From NCBI GenBank assembly GCA_025093555.1, contig JAIWNF010000007.1:62001-126000 (forward strand): a stretch of 64,000 bases of DNA. The letters are read 5' to 3'. Source of the DNA: Circinella umbellata. Taxonomy: Eukaryota > Mucoromycota > Mucoromycetes > Mucorales > Lichtheimiaceae. Positions 23,841-35,230 of the stretch are shown here, one piece after another; position 1 is the stretch's first letter, and the number at the start of each line of letters is the position of its first letter. The notes beneath the pieces were generated by a model. The model was not told the DNA's origin. It ran no database searches and was given only the letters and a program-made list of their open reading frames with translations. Position numbers and translations under genes: made by a program.

Positions 23841-25020
23841 CATATATACAGCGGAAAGTATTAAGCTGGATATACAGGATCTGGACAGGTGTCTCAGTTT
23901 ATTTATTATTGATAGTGTCTATATTTAGAATTCTAGGGATGGTCAAGAGTAAGGTTTGGATATAATCTATATTTGAAGTTAAAAAAGTTGCTCTTAGAGC
24001 ATAGAGTTACTATAATATCCATAAAGAATTGATGGAATACAATTTTTAAGACTAACTGGAATATGACAGCACTTTATTCTTCTTCACTAAAATCTTTTGA
24101 TGTTGCTTTCCATTTACCATTCTAAGTTGAATTAAGTGCTGCTTGATCTACTTCCCCTTTCTTTCAATAATTAAACCAGCAAGCCAATTATTAATTCCTC
24201 AGTATCTATCGCATACAATCTATCTATACTTAATTGAGTCAGGTACTTGAGCTTAATAGACTTTTCAACCACGGGTTCATAAATCTCAATGATGGTCAAC
24301 TTCTTCTTGTTATCTTTAACAAAAGTAGTGGAAGTCTTAAAATAGTAAAGTAAAAAAGTAAAAATATCCGAGAGTTCAAGCAAGGGAATTACTTCTGATG
24401 GAGCTAAACAAAACGATCTTCGCGAATGCAACATTATCATATCCCAAAATAAAATACTTTTATACATTCTTTATATTACATACGTATTAGAAATGTTCCA
24501 TCATAATAAACAGCTTATATAAATAGACTATTTATTGTATATAGAATAACAGTCTTGATCTTATTTTTGAGAATAGATATTGTTTTAGAGGACTCATCGT
24601 TTATTTTGGTATTTTTTTTATTGTTGAACTGAATTACCTATTCTATCGCACACTCATAATATGGTTATAAAAAGACTCTGATGAACGCGAGACGTCTACA
24701 TAAAAGGAGCCCTAGATCAACTTTTGAGTTAGGGTTCATTTTACCTCCCTTTTTTCTTGTCTTCGCTTTTTTTTTTCATTTAATTTTATAATGACACTAC
24801 TTTCTTTTTACTAATATTAACTAATTTGCTCGAAAATATTTAATTTATTGCTCAACCTTATGAAAATACTCTATCTAACAAAACTAACCATATTCAAGAA
24901 ATATAAAGTCAACTAACACAGGTGTTGTTCACAGCCATCAAAAATTAAGATCAAGTGCATCAAAGCATTGATCTGTTTGCTAACATCCAATACTATCAAT
25001 GATCTTCTCCCAATGATAAT

Positions 25021-25458
25021 ATGGAAGATACTATGGCCCAGATTATTCATGTGAATGTTATTACAAAGGACATTGATCACCTATTTTCGAATAGTAGGCG
25101 GTGTGTACTTGAATTGGATATGGAGACTATCAAAGAAATGGTTTTTCAAGATTTTTCCCAAGGTGAGCAAGTAACAGACAACAATGCAATTATCAGCATG
25201 CTGCATTAATGGAACAGATTAACAATCTCCGCACTCAATGGTTATACTCTCGCTTGGAATGACATTGAACCTACTCTAGAACTTCAAGTTAGAAAGCAGT
25301 TTGCAGATAGTTAGATGTCTCTTAACAAAGCACTCAATAGATTAAAAAAATCACGATTGACTTCTATCTTGTGGTATTTAGACAGGAATATCTTTTCCAG
25401 TACCGTAAACGTCGAAGTGACCTTCGATGAGTGTCTTATCAACAATCTAGGTAAATGA
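25021..25458 (+). pseudogene. Interrupted ORF of unknown family
   Basis: A single frame of 146 codons with two internal stops (TAA 25207-25209, TAG 25312-25314) and a final TGA at 25456-25458. The translated text has protein-like composition across both stops, including NGYTLAWNDIEPTLELQVRKQF and LNRLKKSRLTSILWYLDRNI. I do not recognise the family. A relic of a lineage-specific gene or transposon ORF is the likeliest explanation. Confidence 0.4.
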
Positions 25459-26274
25459 TCCGTACTATTTGGTTATATATTTTTTTATCAAATTAATAAA
25501 TAAGTCATAATTATCTTATGGAGGATCAAAAATATGGCAGAAATGAAATTAATAATGTAGATGGATCAATAAGTTGTTTTCCACCAAGTGCAGCCGCTTC
25601 AACAACTAGCAGATGAGTAAAGTTAACCCCAAAGTATTTTTACGTATTTAGTTGTACATTTTTCACTGAATTCTTTCTTTACTTTATAATATAAACGATT
25701 CACGTCGTCATTATCGCCGACGCCGTCGTTTTCATTAAATGACGATGATTTTATACTCTATACATTTTTGGTGTACAACATTGGCTCTCTCAATTTTGCA
25801 CTTTGGTTGCGGTTTTTCTCTTATTGATATCGCTTATTATTATCTTTTTGCTTCAAAATTTATTATACCGTATAATTGTAGTTACATAGCTTATATATGT
25901 TTTTTTTTCTTATTTGCATTATTAAACAAACTTTTAGCCCATAATTTGAAAAAACAACCAAATAAAAAAATATGAACTTCCCTTAATAAATATATACTTA
26001 CGACCAATAGTAAGTTCGTTGGTTATTATGTACTGAACATTTTATTTGAGGATTACCATGAAATACCTTTTTGATATAAATTGTGGTGCGAGATGATACT
26101 TGGGATAAGATAGTGCAATATTTTTGGCTGTCGCTAGGTTTTCTGGCGTTCGTGTACATGATGTGTCTACTATAACTTAATGTTTCGACATATCCAATAT
26201 CTGAATACGTACACGTAGTATTGAAATATCTCGTGTTTGTCATAGAAGTAATTATATTATTTCTTACATGTTTT

Positions 26275-26310
26275 ACACACACACACACATGTGTGTGTGT
26301 GTGTGTGTGT
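26275..26310. repeat. (CA)n-(TG)n perfect inverted repeat
   Basis: Seven AC units run directly into about ten GT units, through a central catg. The result is a self-complementary tract of at least 30 bases that could extrude as a hairpin or adopt Z-DNA. Confidence 0.9.
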
Positions 26311-27162
26311 AAGTATTTTGATTTGTTAATCATTTATCAGGGCATATATCGATTAAGATATGCTATACTTATGATTAATTTTATACACATAAAAAGTCTG
26401 AGCTACGTACACTAGTAAATAATTATTAATACTAATATAACGAACAAAAATACTACACGTATTTAATAATGGTAACAATGTTAAATGAATATTATAAAGG
26501 TTACATGCTATATGTTTCCTTAAAAAAAAGGGGGGAGGGGATGTTATTATGGAAAAGAATAAATAGTTGTAATAGACATAAGTAACGTGTTGAAGCGAAA
26601 AAAAGTTTGATCTTCATCATATTTAGATTTAGAATTGCTCCTTCAGTGGAAAAATACGCATCATATATTAATTATTAAATAAAGCATTAGATGGAGTTCA
26701 TTGCCTTAGGGTTGATAAGAAATGAAGGCTTTTACAAAATTTATATTCCATCGTATACTAGCTTATGTGTAACACTAAATATATAGACTTTCTTTTACAG
26801 ATCGCCAATATCATTATCCCGCTTTTATCAAGAAGAAAAACAATTTCATCTTTATGCTTTTTCTTTATTTCTTATAAAACATAGAATATATAGTCATTAA
26901 ATGGAGACAAGAAGTATACAAAATATTATATATATATATTATAATTCATCGCATTTTTTTGACAGCTTTTGAACTGCTGATGTCGTTATGTTTTTGCTTG
27001 ACTCGAATCTACATATAATGTATACATTAGATATATAGTATAAAAGTATTTGTAGTAATTCAGAGAAATAAGGGCGATATTTCAATAAATAATATGAATG
27101 TATTTATAATAATTATCATTTTGTGTAATAAAGTTTGCATTTGAAAGTACATGATTGAAGAT

Positions 27163-27280
27163 TTACATTAACTTTCTCTTAATATTGTTGCCTTGTGAAT
27201 CACGTTTTAAATCCCCACTAGTTGACCACGAGAAACTTGAAATATTGTTAGCCTAATTAGATTCTCTATCTTTTTTTTTT

Positions 27281-27328
<48 letters not shown>

Positions 27329-28800
27329 TGTTATATCATCTATTCTTAATACATCACTTACTTGAATGCAGGATCATCAGATATTGGTTGGCTTTCAATA
27401 TCTGGTTTATCATAATCTTTTTCTAGTGCAATAACTTCTGCTAAAAATTCATCATCATCATCACCATCTGTACGAAGGTGAAATACATAATCGGGAAATT
27501 ATTATTATTTGTTTTACAGAAAACTCAAAACAAACAAAGAAAAGACTAATTTACCAATTGAAAAACTATCACCATTTCTAGAAAGCGAAGATCGTAATAG
27601 AGGAGCTTGATTGGGTGGTAAAGGACTAACAACTAGAGTATCATCATTTTTATTGTTGCTATAGTTGTTGTTCTTGGGTTTTTTATTTTGAGTTGAAGTT
27701 GTAGTAGTTTTTGTTGATGAGGTAGAGTGACCATTTATGTTATTTTTATTATTACTTGTAGCTAATGCATACTGTTTTTGTTCTTGTAGCTGTTTTGATA
27801 ACGATCTCGTTAAGCGGGGTACTGTAGGTCTGGACGACACTGTAGCTGGCGTTTGTTTGCTATTGTTATTCGAACTATGGGATGCAACCAAAGTACCAGC
27901 CGGTGAAAAGGTAGTTGTTCCTGGGATACTATAATTACTTTTTAATGGTTGCTCTTGCTGTTGCGGTGGTGATGGTTTCTGTGGTGAGGTTGGTTGTACA
28001 CATCTTTTGTCACGATACAATTTTTTTATATCGAGTTGAGGTAACTAAAAATATGAAACAAATTAATGCATAAATTATTCTTGTAAAAAAGTATTTTACT
28101 GCATAATTATCTCAATAGCGATGACAAATTATTTACCCCTGGTGTTTTGACATATTGCATTCGACTTGTATAATTCTTATCATAAATACAATTGCCTAAA
28201 ACGTTACCAAACATGCGTAATGTACGTTTCAATGCATCAGTTGCAGCTTCCTTTTTAGCCTATCAATAGTAAGAATATACAATAAGAATAGGGTTGTTCC
28301 CTTGCATGGTAATAAAATAAACATAAGTATAAACCATACCTTTTCCATAGCAGCAGCTTTACTTTTACTGTTTTCCATTGATCCATATCCAATATCCTAT
28401 TTTATTATAGTATATAATATTAAAGCTTGTTTTTTTTACTCGTGATCCAATACATGATAATTTATTTACCTCATGAAAAGTTCCATCTTTTAAAGTAATC
28501 CGTACAATAGCTGATACACCAACATTAACTCTTTCATCATGTTCATCCATCTACAGTATATATATGTATATATATGAATAAATTTAACGTTTAAATAATA
28601 ATAACAATAGAACAGCAATACTTACAAAGTCAACAGTTAAACTACGCAGCTCTGAAGTCCATCCATTGAATCCAAAAAGTTCATTGGCAAGATGAATGGC
28701 TGATTGACCTTCGATATATGTGAATTTACCACCTAGTATATATATATATATATATAGTACATACCCCACAAAATGAGATTATTTTTATTCAGTTGTTGGT

Positions 28801-28837
<37 letters not shown>

Positions 28838-29038
28838 CGATCGATCGATCGATCGAGCCGATCAAAAAAAAAATAGCTGCGAAAAAAAAAAAAACAAAGA
28901 AGAGAAGTTGATTGATTTAAGGAATATAAACTTACCAGGACCAGTTCTTTGATGTAAAAATTCAGGACCTAATTGTTTATTAAGTTCCACATTTAGACGC
29001 TCAACTTCTTGTGGGGTAAATTCACTTCGTTTACTCAT
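27163..29038 (-). CDS. RAD52: Rad52 recombination mediator and strand-annealing protein
   Basis: Eight exons on the minus strand: 28936-29038, 28626-28732, 28470-28550, 28340-28396, 28137-28259, 27555-28044, 27362-27467, 27163-27235, giving 379 residues. Rad52 loads Rad51 onto RPA-coated single-stranded DNA and anneals complementary strands, in the nucleus. The conserved N-terminal ring domain is complete (residues about 5-170), with [67 protein letters not shown] and LGNCIYDK. The remaining half is low-complexity Ser/Thr/Pro/Asn/Gln, followed by an acidic segment and a basic tail (NNIKRKLM). The two last small exons are supported by matching phase and by their presence in the duplicated fragment at 23.6-23.8 kb. 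It lies head-to-head with RAD51, with a small peptide gene between. Confidence 0.93.
27285..27329. repeat. (ATC)15 microsatellite in RAD52 intron 7
   Basis: About fifteen uninterrupted trinucleotides (GAT on the coding strand) inside the intron 27236-27361. The duplicated fragment at 23690-23720 has only two or three units, so the array expanded after the duplication or collapsed in the copy. Confidence 0.85.
28805..28856. repeat. (TA)n and (CGAT)n repeats in RAD52 intron 1
   Basis: About fifteen TA units are followed by acgatcgatcgatcgatcgagccgatc. They lie in the 199-bp first intron. A second (TA)n run lies beside the acceptor at 28736-28756. Confidence 0.85.
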
Positions 29039-30039
29039 TGGAAGTAGTTTATTAGAGAAAGGGATCATGAAAAAACGAAAAATAAAAAGATAAAAAGCGC
29101 GAGTTATTCTGAATTTGGAAATTACGCAGCTTTTAGGTAGCACAAAAAACGGTTATCCTAGAAACATAAATTTGATACTATGGTATCATTATTTAATGTG
29201 ATTTTACAGCATGACCTTTTGTAATTAGATAGAATAAACACTTTATTGAGTCAATAAAAAAAAATAACAGATGAAATAAATACTGGTGCACTTGGTAAGT
29301 GGATATTTTTCAAGCGTGGTCAATTTTTTTTTTTGGTCAAGCTTCGCATTATAACAAGTAACTATCCAGTTGCAAAAAGAAGGATGTATTTTACATTCAT
29401 TTTTATCTATTCTTTTAAGATCTTACCTTATGATTATAAAAAAAATAGTAGATAAATTATAAATGATTGTCATTTTTTAATATATTGTTTTTCTTCTACG
29501 TATGGCACGAAAGAAATGAAATGGAACCTAATAGTTTCGAAACTAAATTAGTAATGAGAGATCTTCTATAGGTATGCAATTATTTGTATATTTGAATACA
29601 AGCTACGTACGTATATATTATTATTCCAGTAACTGTTTTTAAGTAGTGAGTATTCTTTGATTTTTATAAAGCTTATTTTTAGTTGTAGATGATAATATGT
29701 ACGTAATAAAGTTTGCCCCTAAAAACATAATTATTAAACAGGAGCGTTCTTATATATTAACCTGTTCCAAATCATCCCTCGAAAAGTCTTCATCATAAAT
29801 CGTTTTATATATACATTTCTTATTACAACCCTATTCTTTTTATTCCAAATAGTACGTATATGTATATAAATATGTAAAAATATATTAACTAGAAGAGAGT
29901 CTTTATTGTTGCTACTATTATTGCTTGGGTATAAAAGCAAAACAGAATTATTGTGTATAAATATATATGTGTAATGAAATAAGGGACATCACCAAATTAC
30001 AATAAGGAAAAGAAAGAAAACTTTTATAAGACGAATCAC
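29039..30039. other. Intergenic: RAD52 promoter and 3' flank of the peptide gene
   Basis: 1 kb, AT-rich, no credible coding frame. A 68-codon frame at 29734-29940 has no features. Nothing else seen. Confidence 0.55.
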
Positions 30040-30273
30040 CTATTTCTCATATTCCTTGCATTTACAGATACCCTTACGACCACACTGACCAAGAATATAG
30101 TCAGTTTCTGCACCGTATTCCTTGCAAGCAGCTTTACATAAGGATTCAACACGAGAGTCATCAAACTTGCTACACTTGTCATTTGTAGTGGTGCGTGATT
30201 CCAATGATGGAATAACGGATGCGTTCACCATAGAAAAAATAGCTACCAAGGTGATAATAATTGATGTTTTCAT
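30040..30273 (-). CDS. Small secreted cysteine-rich, defensin-like peptide precursor
   Basis: A single exon of 77 residues. An N-terminal signal peptide (MKTSIIITLVAIFSMVNAS) is followed by a short spacer and a 45-residue mature region with six cysteines spaced C-x11-C-x3-C-x13-C-x5-C-x-C. The C-x3-C and C-x-C pair with a preceding G-Q-C-G is the layout of CS-alpha-beta defensin-like peptides. The mature part is rich in charged residues (Lys, Asp, Glu), with only a mildly basic end (CGRKGICKCKEYEK). Defensin-like peptides of fungi can be antimicrobial; here this is inference from the cysteine pattern only. The gene sits between RAD52 and RAD51 and is divergent from RAD51. Confidence 0.8.
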   Translation of the reverse strand: MKTSIIITLVAIFSMVNASVIPSLESRTTTNDKCSKFDDSRVESLCKAACKEYGAETDYILGQCGRKGICKCKEYEK

Positions 30274-30694
30274 TTTATTGTTTGTTGTTGTGTTATTCTT
30301 GTCTTTTTGCCAACTGTATTTTATAGAAAGTTGTTGTTATAAGGAAAAAGAAAAGAGATAAAGAAAGAAAGAAGAAGGAATGAAAAAAAAAAGAAGTAAA
30401 AGTAAACCCCTTAAGTATTATATTGAATAATAATATCAACGTGTAATGTTAACTCCGGTACACTACATGGAAACACATGTTATTCTACTTGTTTTTGGTA
30501 GTACGTTTAATTTCATTGACTATAGCATTAGTTTCGCCTTTCTTTTGATTCCCCTGAAAAAAAAAATGATGTTTAAATGTCGGGGATAATAATAAATTTT
30601 AATGCATGAAAATTTGTGTATCCATAATTTTTGTCAAAAGTTATTACTGCGTTTCTCTTTCATTCTTTTTTTTTCTTTTATTGTCATTATTATT
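30274..30694. promoter_or_regulatory. Divergent promoter region, defensin-like gene and RAD51
   Basis: 421 bp between the two ATGs. It contains pyrimidine-rich stretches next to the RAD51 ATG (ttctttttttttcttttattg) and purine-rich sequence next to the other gene. No specific binding sites were identified. The frame at 30602 upstream of the RAD51 ATG has no in-frame family homology. Confidence 0.5.
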
Positions 30695-32548
30695 ATGTCA
30701 ACTCAATCAAAGCGTACAACAGTAGTTAGTAAAGAAGATGCTGAAGCAGCAGCAGATATTATAAAAGAAGATGATGAATCCATAGAAAATGATGAAAATG
30801 GCATTGAAGATCAAGGAGGCGATGATATAAGTGAAATTACTTTATTAGATTCTTTTATTGTTAGTTTTTCTTTTTTAGAAAAAAAAGGGGGTAGAGAGGA
30901 AAAAAAGGGTAGTGGGAGAGTAGGTAAAAACAATAAAAAGATATATAATACGTTTATAGTGAAGATGATAATGGTACAGTACGAAACAGATGAGGGCTAA
31001 TAAAGACAGTACGTAATGGTTCAATAAAATTTTAAAAGGAACGTGGCATTTCAGCTGGTGATGTTAAAAAGCTTAAAGAAGCTGGTTATTTCACTGTTGA
31101 ATCGGTAGCGTATACTCCTAAAAAAGCTTTGACAACTATCAAAGGACTTTCTGAATCTAAAGTTGATAAAATTCTTAAAGAAGGTATCTATAAATATTTT
31201 AAAATATAGAATTTCTATTATATATTTTTAGGTATAAACATTTATTATTAAAATGTTAATATTATGATTACTAATATCAAGTACGTATAATAAATTATAT
31301 ATAACAGCAAGCAATGTTGTTGATCTTGGTTTCACTACAGCCATGGAAGTTCATCAACGTCGAAATGAAATGATTCATATTACTACAGGTTCAAAAGAAT
31401 TGGACAAGGTTCTTGGTGGTGGTATCGAAACAGGTTCCATCACCGAATTATTTGGTGAATTTCGAACTGGTAAAACTCAACTCTGTCATACACTTGCAGT
31501 GTCTTGTCAAGTAAATATATATATAATCTATTTTCTTTGTTTATGTATATATATATACAAATAAGTACTATTGAAATAATAGCAACAAACATATTTATAT
31601 ATAACTGTAGCTTCCAGTTAACCGAGGAGGAGCTGAAGGAAAATGTTTGTACATTGACACTGAAGGAACGTTTCGTCCAGATCGTATTCTTTCTACTGCT
31701 CAAAGGTTTGTGTTATACACAAAAATTAGACTGAATTCTCTTTTTTTTATCTGTGTTATTCATATTCATTTTGTATGTAATATACGATGATAGATTTAAA
31801 CTGTCAACAGAAGACACATTGAACAATATTGCTATTGCTCGAGCTTATAATACTGATCATCAATCATCTTTGCTTGTCCAAGCTGCGGCATTGATGTCCG
31901 AAACTCGGTTTGTCTTTTTTATATATTTTTTTTTCAATGACGTAGTAATACGTATATTGTCAATCTTCATTTTAAAGATATACTCACCATTACTATTTTG
32001 ATAATAATAGATTTGCTCTCTTGATTGTTGATAGTACTATTGCATTGTTCCGTACAGATTATTCAGGTCGAGGTGAATTATCCGCTCGTCAGATGCATCT
32101 AGCACGTTTTCTTCGTCATTTGCAACGACTTGCTGATGAGGTAATTAGATATGTTTGGCTCATTCATTTTTTTTTTATAAAAATAAAATAAAATATTAAT
32201 TCATTGATGATAATAGTTTGGTGTGGCTATTGTAATTACCAATCATGTGGTTGCTCAACCTGATAGTGGCGCTGCTATGTTTAATCCAGATCCTAAAAAA
32301 CCAACTGGTGGTAATATTATTGCTCATGCAGCATGCACTAGGTAAAAGGGAAATATATATCTATATATACTTTGTATCAATATGTAAAAGAAGTATTTAT
32401 TATATTATTATACTATAATAGACTTTATCTTCGAAAAGATAGAGGAGAAAATCGAATTTGCAAAATCTATGATTCTCCATCTCTTCCTGAAACAGAAACA
32501 ATGTTTGCTATTTCTGAAGCTGGTATCAATGATATTCGTGATGATTAA
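30695..32548 (+). CDS. RAD51: Rad51 recombinase (divergent copy)
   Basis: Eight exons: 30695-30859, 31039-31183, 31308-31510, 31611-31705, 31794-31907, 32011-32140, 32217-32341, 32422-32548, giving 367 residues. It forms ATP-dependent filaments on single-stranded DNA and performs strand exchange. Visible: an acidic N-terminus, the helix-hairpin-helix region ([38 protein letters not shown]), Walker [21 protein letters not shown], Walker [28 protein letters not shown] and the loop-2 region ending [10 protein letters not shown]. Departures from the usual protein: ITNHVVAQ in place of ITNQVVAQ (His at about residue 294) and LFRTD for LYRTD. Intron 1 uses a weak donor (gttagt) chosen because it keeps phase and gives [19 protein letters not shown]51 rather than DMC1 by the ATPase core. 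Its stop lies 6 bp from the stop of the convergent VTI1 gene. Confidence 0.92.
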
Positions 32549-32554
32549 AAATAT

Positions 32555-33466
32555 CTATGTATATATCACATAATACAACAAGTAAATACAAATATATTTC
32601 TTTGAATTATTATGTTCATCTGCAATGATATATATAATGTCAATCACTAACCTTCGTGACATGCTTTTCAGTGTTTTAGAAGCCTTGTCAAGATATGAAT
32701 CTGTTTCTGATACCTAATTGTTATATATTTTTAATAGTTGGAAAATTAGTAATTTCAACATATCACTACTACACATACCCGTTAGCTGATTAATAATATT
32801 GCTTTATTAAAATAAAAGAAAAAGAACATTACTGTATCTCTTGTTCTAGTCATAGTTTCTCGTTGAGTTTTTAATTGTTGAAGAATATCAGCACCCATAG
32901 ATTCAGTTTCCAAGGCAACTCGACGTGTATCTTCCAATCGTTGACTTGAATTTTGAAGGCGTTCTGTATTATTCAAAAGGCGTTGTCTTCGATCATCATC
33001 ATTGTCTTTATCATAATCATTATTGTCTACAGTATCACATGTTATTGTTAATTGCTGTTTCTTTAATTTGGTCAGCTGAGATCGATATAATCGTAGTTTG
33101 GCTTTATATAATGGTTTACTGTGAACTTCCATTTGCATTTGCTCAAGCTAATACGGAATATTATTATTATTTATCACTTGTTTAACAGTAATAAACCTTT
33201 TCCCATAATCTCTCGAACTCTACTCCCATAAAAGTATATGTGTATTGCTCTTACAATGTCTTCTAACTCTTGAATCTCGCTCACTAATTCATGATTGTAC
33301 ATTTTGAAATCTTAATCTCCTTTTTTATTATAATTTTTTTTTGCTTTAAGTAATATTGATGAGTAAAGAAAAAGTTATATGACATACGATTAATGGTTGA
33401 GTGTTTCTCAAGAGTAAAAATTCGTTCTTGAAACACTTTTTCATAATTATTAAAAAGATCAGTCAT
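32555..33466 (-). CDS. VTI1: Vti1-like Qb-SNARE
   Basis: Four exons on the minus strand: 33388-33466, 33255-33310, 32833-33147, 32555-32713, giving 202 residues. Vti1 is the Qb-SNARE for fusion at the Golgi, endosome and vacuole. Seen: an N-terminal helical segment (YEKVFQERIFTLEKH), LEQMQMEVHSKP, an Asp/Asn-rich linker, and the SNARE motif from QRLLNNTERLQNSSQRLEDTRRVALETESMGADILQQLKTQRETMTRTRDTV continuing into SETDSYLDKASKTLKSMSRR. The normal hydrophobic tail anchor should follow SMSRR. Instead the frame gives a polar-interrupted segment and a short hydrophobic end (YICIYLLYYVIYT). The tail may be real and short, or the last exon may be misjudged. The gene is convergent with RAD51, with overlapping 3' UTRs likely. 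Confidence 0.85.
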
Positions 33467-33674
33467 TGGTTTATGTTCTTAATATATATATAAATTAAAA
33501 TAAGAGAAAAAGAGAGTACGAGATAAAAGAAAAGATTTCCGATAATTGACTGAATGGATATGCACTTTATTTTATTTCATAAAAAATGGATAGATAAAAA
33601 TTATGTTCGAATGAATGATTTCAATGCAATGAAAAGAAAGAAAAGAGAGTGAGGGAAAAAGGAATTGGAGGGTA

Positions 33675-35230
33675 TTAGTCATGGAAAAAGTTTTCAGGAT
33701 CCAAGCAATCATCTTCCATAAAAAATGTAGGCATAATTTGCCATGCTCGATCCAGATACCATATGCCAGTATCTAATTTGTTCATAGCTGCCATCATTAC
33801 AAATCCCTTTCGTAAATCTTTGGTTATCAATCGTTCCAAAAGCACTTCGTATTTTACTTCTGGATCTTCGTAATCAACCAATATCACCTTAATTAATGTG
33901 TTATCATCTTCTTCTGAACCATCATTATTATCGGCAATATCGAAAATCTTTACTAACAAGTTATCTTTTTCTTCCACAACTTTACGCTGAGTGTAATCAC
34001 CAACAATCGAACTGATACGATTCTTAGTTGCTTCATCAATACTGCCTACAGCATCTTGTTTGAAATCATCAATCAATTTTTGTGTTTTTGATGTTGCTTG
34101 TAACCATGAAGCTTCCTCGAACCAAGCTTCTTGTGCTCCACCTTGAAACAATACACCACATACTTTATTGAATTCACCAGGGAAAATAGTACTAGCTCGT
34201 TTACACATGGGTAATTCAACTTTAGCAATATCAACAATAGCACGTGCCCTAGCAATATCATCTGCATACTCAGGACATACATTACGAATTTGTAAATATC
34301 GAAGGAAAGCATCCACAAGTATAGGAGCATCAATAAAGTCTTGTAAACCAATAAATCGTGCTTCACGAATCATGGTATTACCCAAATAAACTTGGGCTAC
34401 TTCAGTGAAATTAACTTCGAGTTCTTCATCATCATCATTGACAACATCGGTACCAATCTTGGCTGCTTCCCAATCAGCTTCACCATCTGCATCTTGATCA
34501 CCACCTGTAGCACGGCCCATGAATGCATTCGGACCTGTAGTTATACCACCAAATCGTAAATAGCTATCAAAAATATTCTTTTTAGCTTCACTAAATCGAT
34601 GATTCTTGCGATATTTCCAAATAGCATATTCAACACGTTGAGCAAGTGGACGTTCTCTATAAAATAAGTAATTAGTTTTTCAGTTGTCATCATCCTTTTC
34701 TTTCCAATCTATGAATAAGCTTTTACTTACGGATCATAAGGGTTGTCAAGTACATCTTCATTATATTTTTCTTTATAATCATCTGCAAGTTCTGTACCTG
34801 CTTCGGGTAAACCAGCCGTCTTACTTTTCTTTTTTTTCTTTTTCTTTTTAGGTTTTTCAGAAGATGTTACATTCACTGGAGTAGATAAACCATTAGGCAT
34901 TCCTTCATTATTATCATTATTATTATTATTATTCTGATCGCCTTCTTTTTCTGCTGCTCCTTCTTCTTTTCCTGATTGTCCTTCAGTTTCTGTTTGACTA
35001 TTTTCACGGTCAGCATCTTCTTGAGCTTCTTGTTCACGAATGGATTCAATCAACTCATTCCTAATTAATATTATTTCGAAAAATAACATTTAATGTTTAG
35101 ACGCGTCATGAAGGAAACTATGCGTTAGTATGTATAATATCATTTTGAATAATATTATACCTCATTACGGACTGAGTCAAAAATAAATATAAACTTACAC
35201 ATATTGAACACGATCTTCTGTGGACTCCAT
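33675..35230 (-). CDS. ARB1: Argonaute siRNA chaperone complex subunit Arb1
   Basis: Three exons on the minus strand: 35199-35230, 34731-35060, 33675-34656, giving 447 residues. In fission yeast Arb1 joins Arb2 and Argonaute in the ARC complex, which holds duplex siRNA before heterochromatin silencing. The conserved block runs from NPYDPERPLAQRVEYAIWKY through LRFGGITTGPNAFMGR, VAQVYLGNTMIREARFIGLQDFI, YLQIRNVCPEYADDI and FNKVCGVLFQ to a C-terminal region ending PTFFMEDDCLDPENFF. The N-terminal 120 residues are low-complexity: acidic, then Asn repeats, then a run of eight lysines. The start exon (MESTEDRVQYV) is short but its splice sites are clean. The gene diverges from RRP41 across 418 bp. 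Confidence 0.9.

Larger units (their letters stand above)
22734..27162. other. Gene-poor, decayed intergenic region
   Basis: 4.4 kb between the copper ATPase start and the RAD52 stop. It holds a degenerate copy of the RAD52 3' end and downstream flank (about 23250-23840), an interrupted coding relic (25021-25458), a CA/TG hairpin (26275-26310) and a repeated 13-mer tgcttagcctcac (23080-23112). A 98-codon minus-strand frame at 24171-24467 has coding-like composition (VVEKSIKLKYLTQLSIDRLY) but no partner exons and no recognised family. Confidence 0.55.

Noticed and set aside
24171..24467. 98-codon minus-strand frame
   Set aside because: Protein-like composition but no recognised family, splice partners or conservation evidence; mentioned only in the intergenic entry.
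30602..31000. RAD51 first exon extended to 31000
   Set aside because: The frame runs through low-complexity, intron-like sequence; ending at 30859 joins in phase to the conserved ERGISAGD exon.
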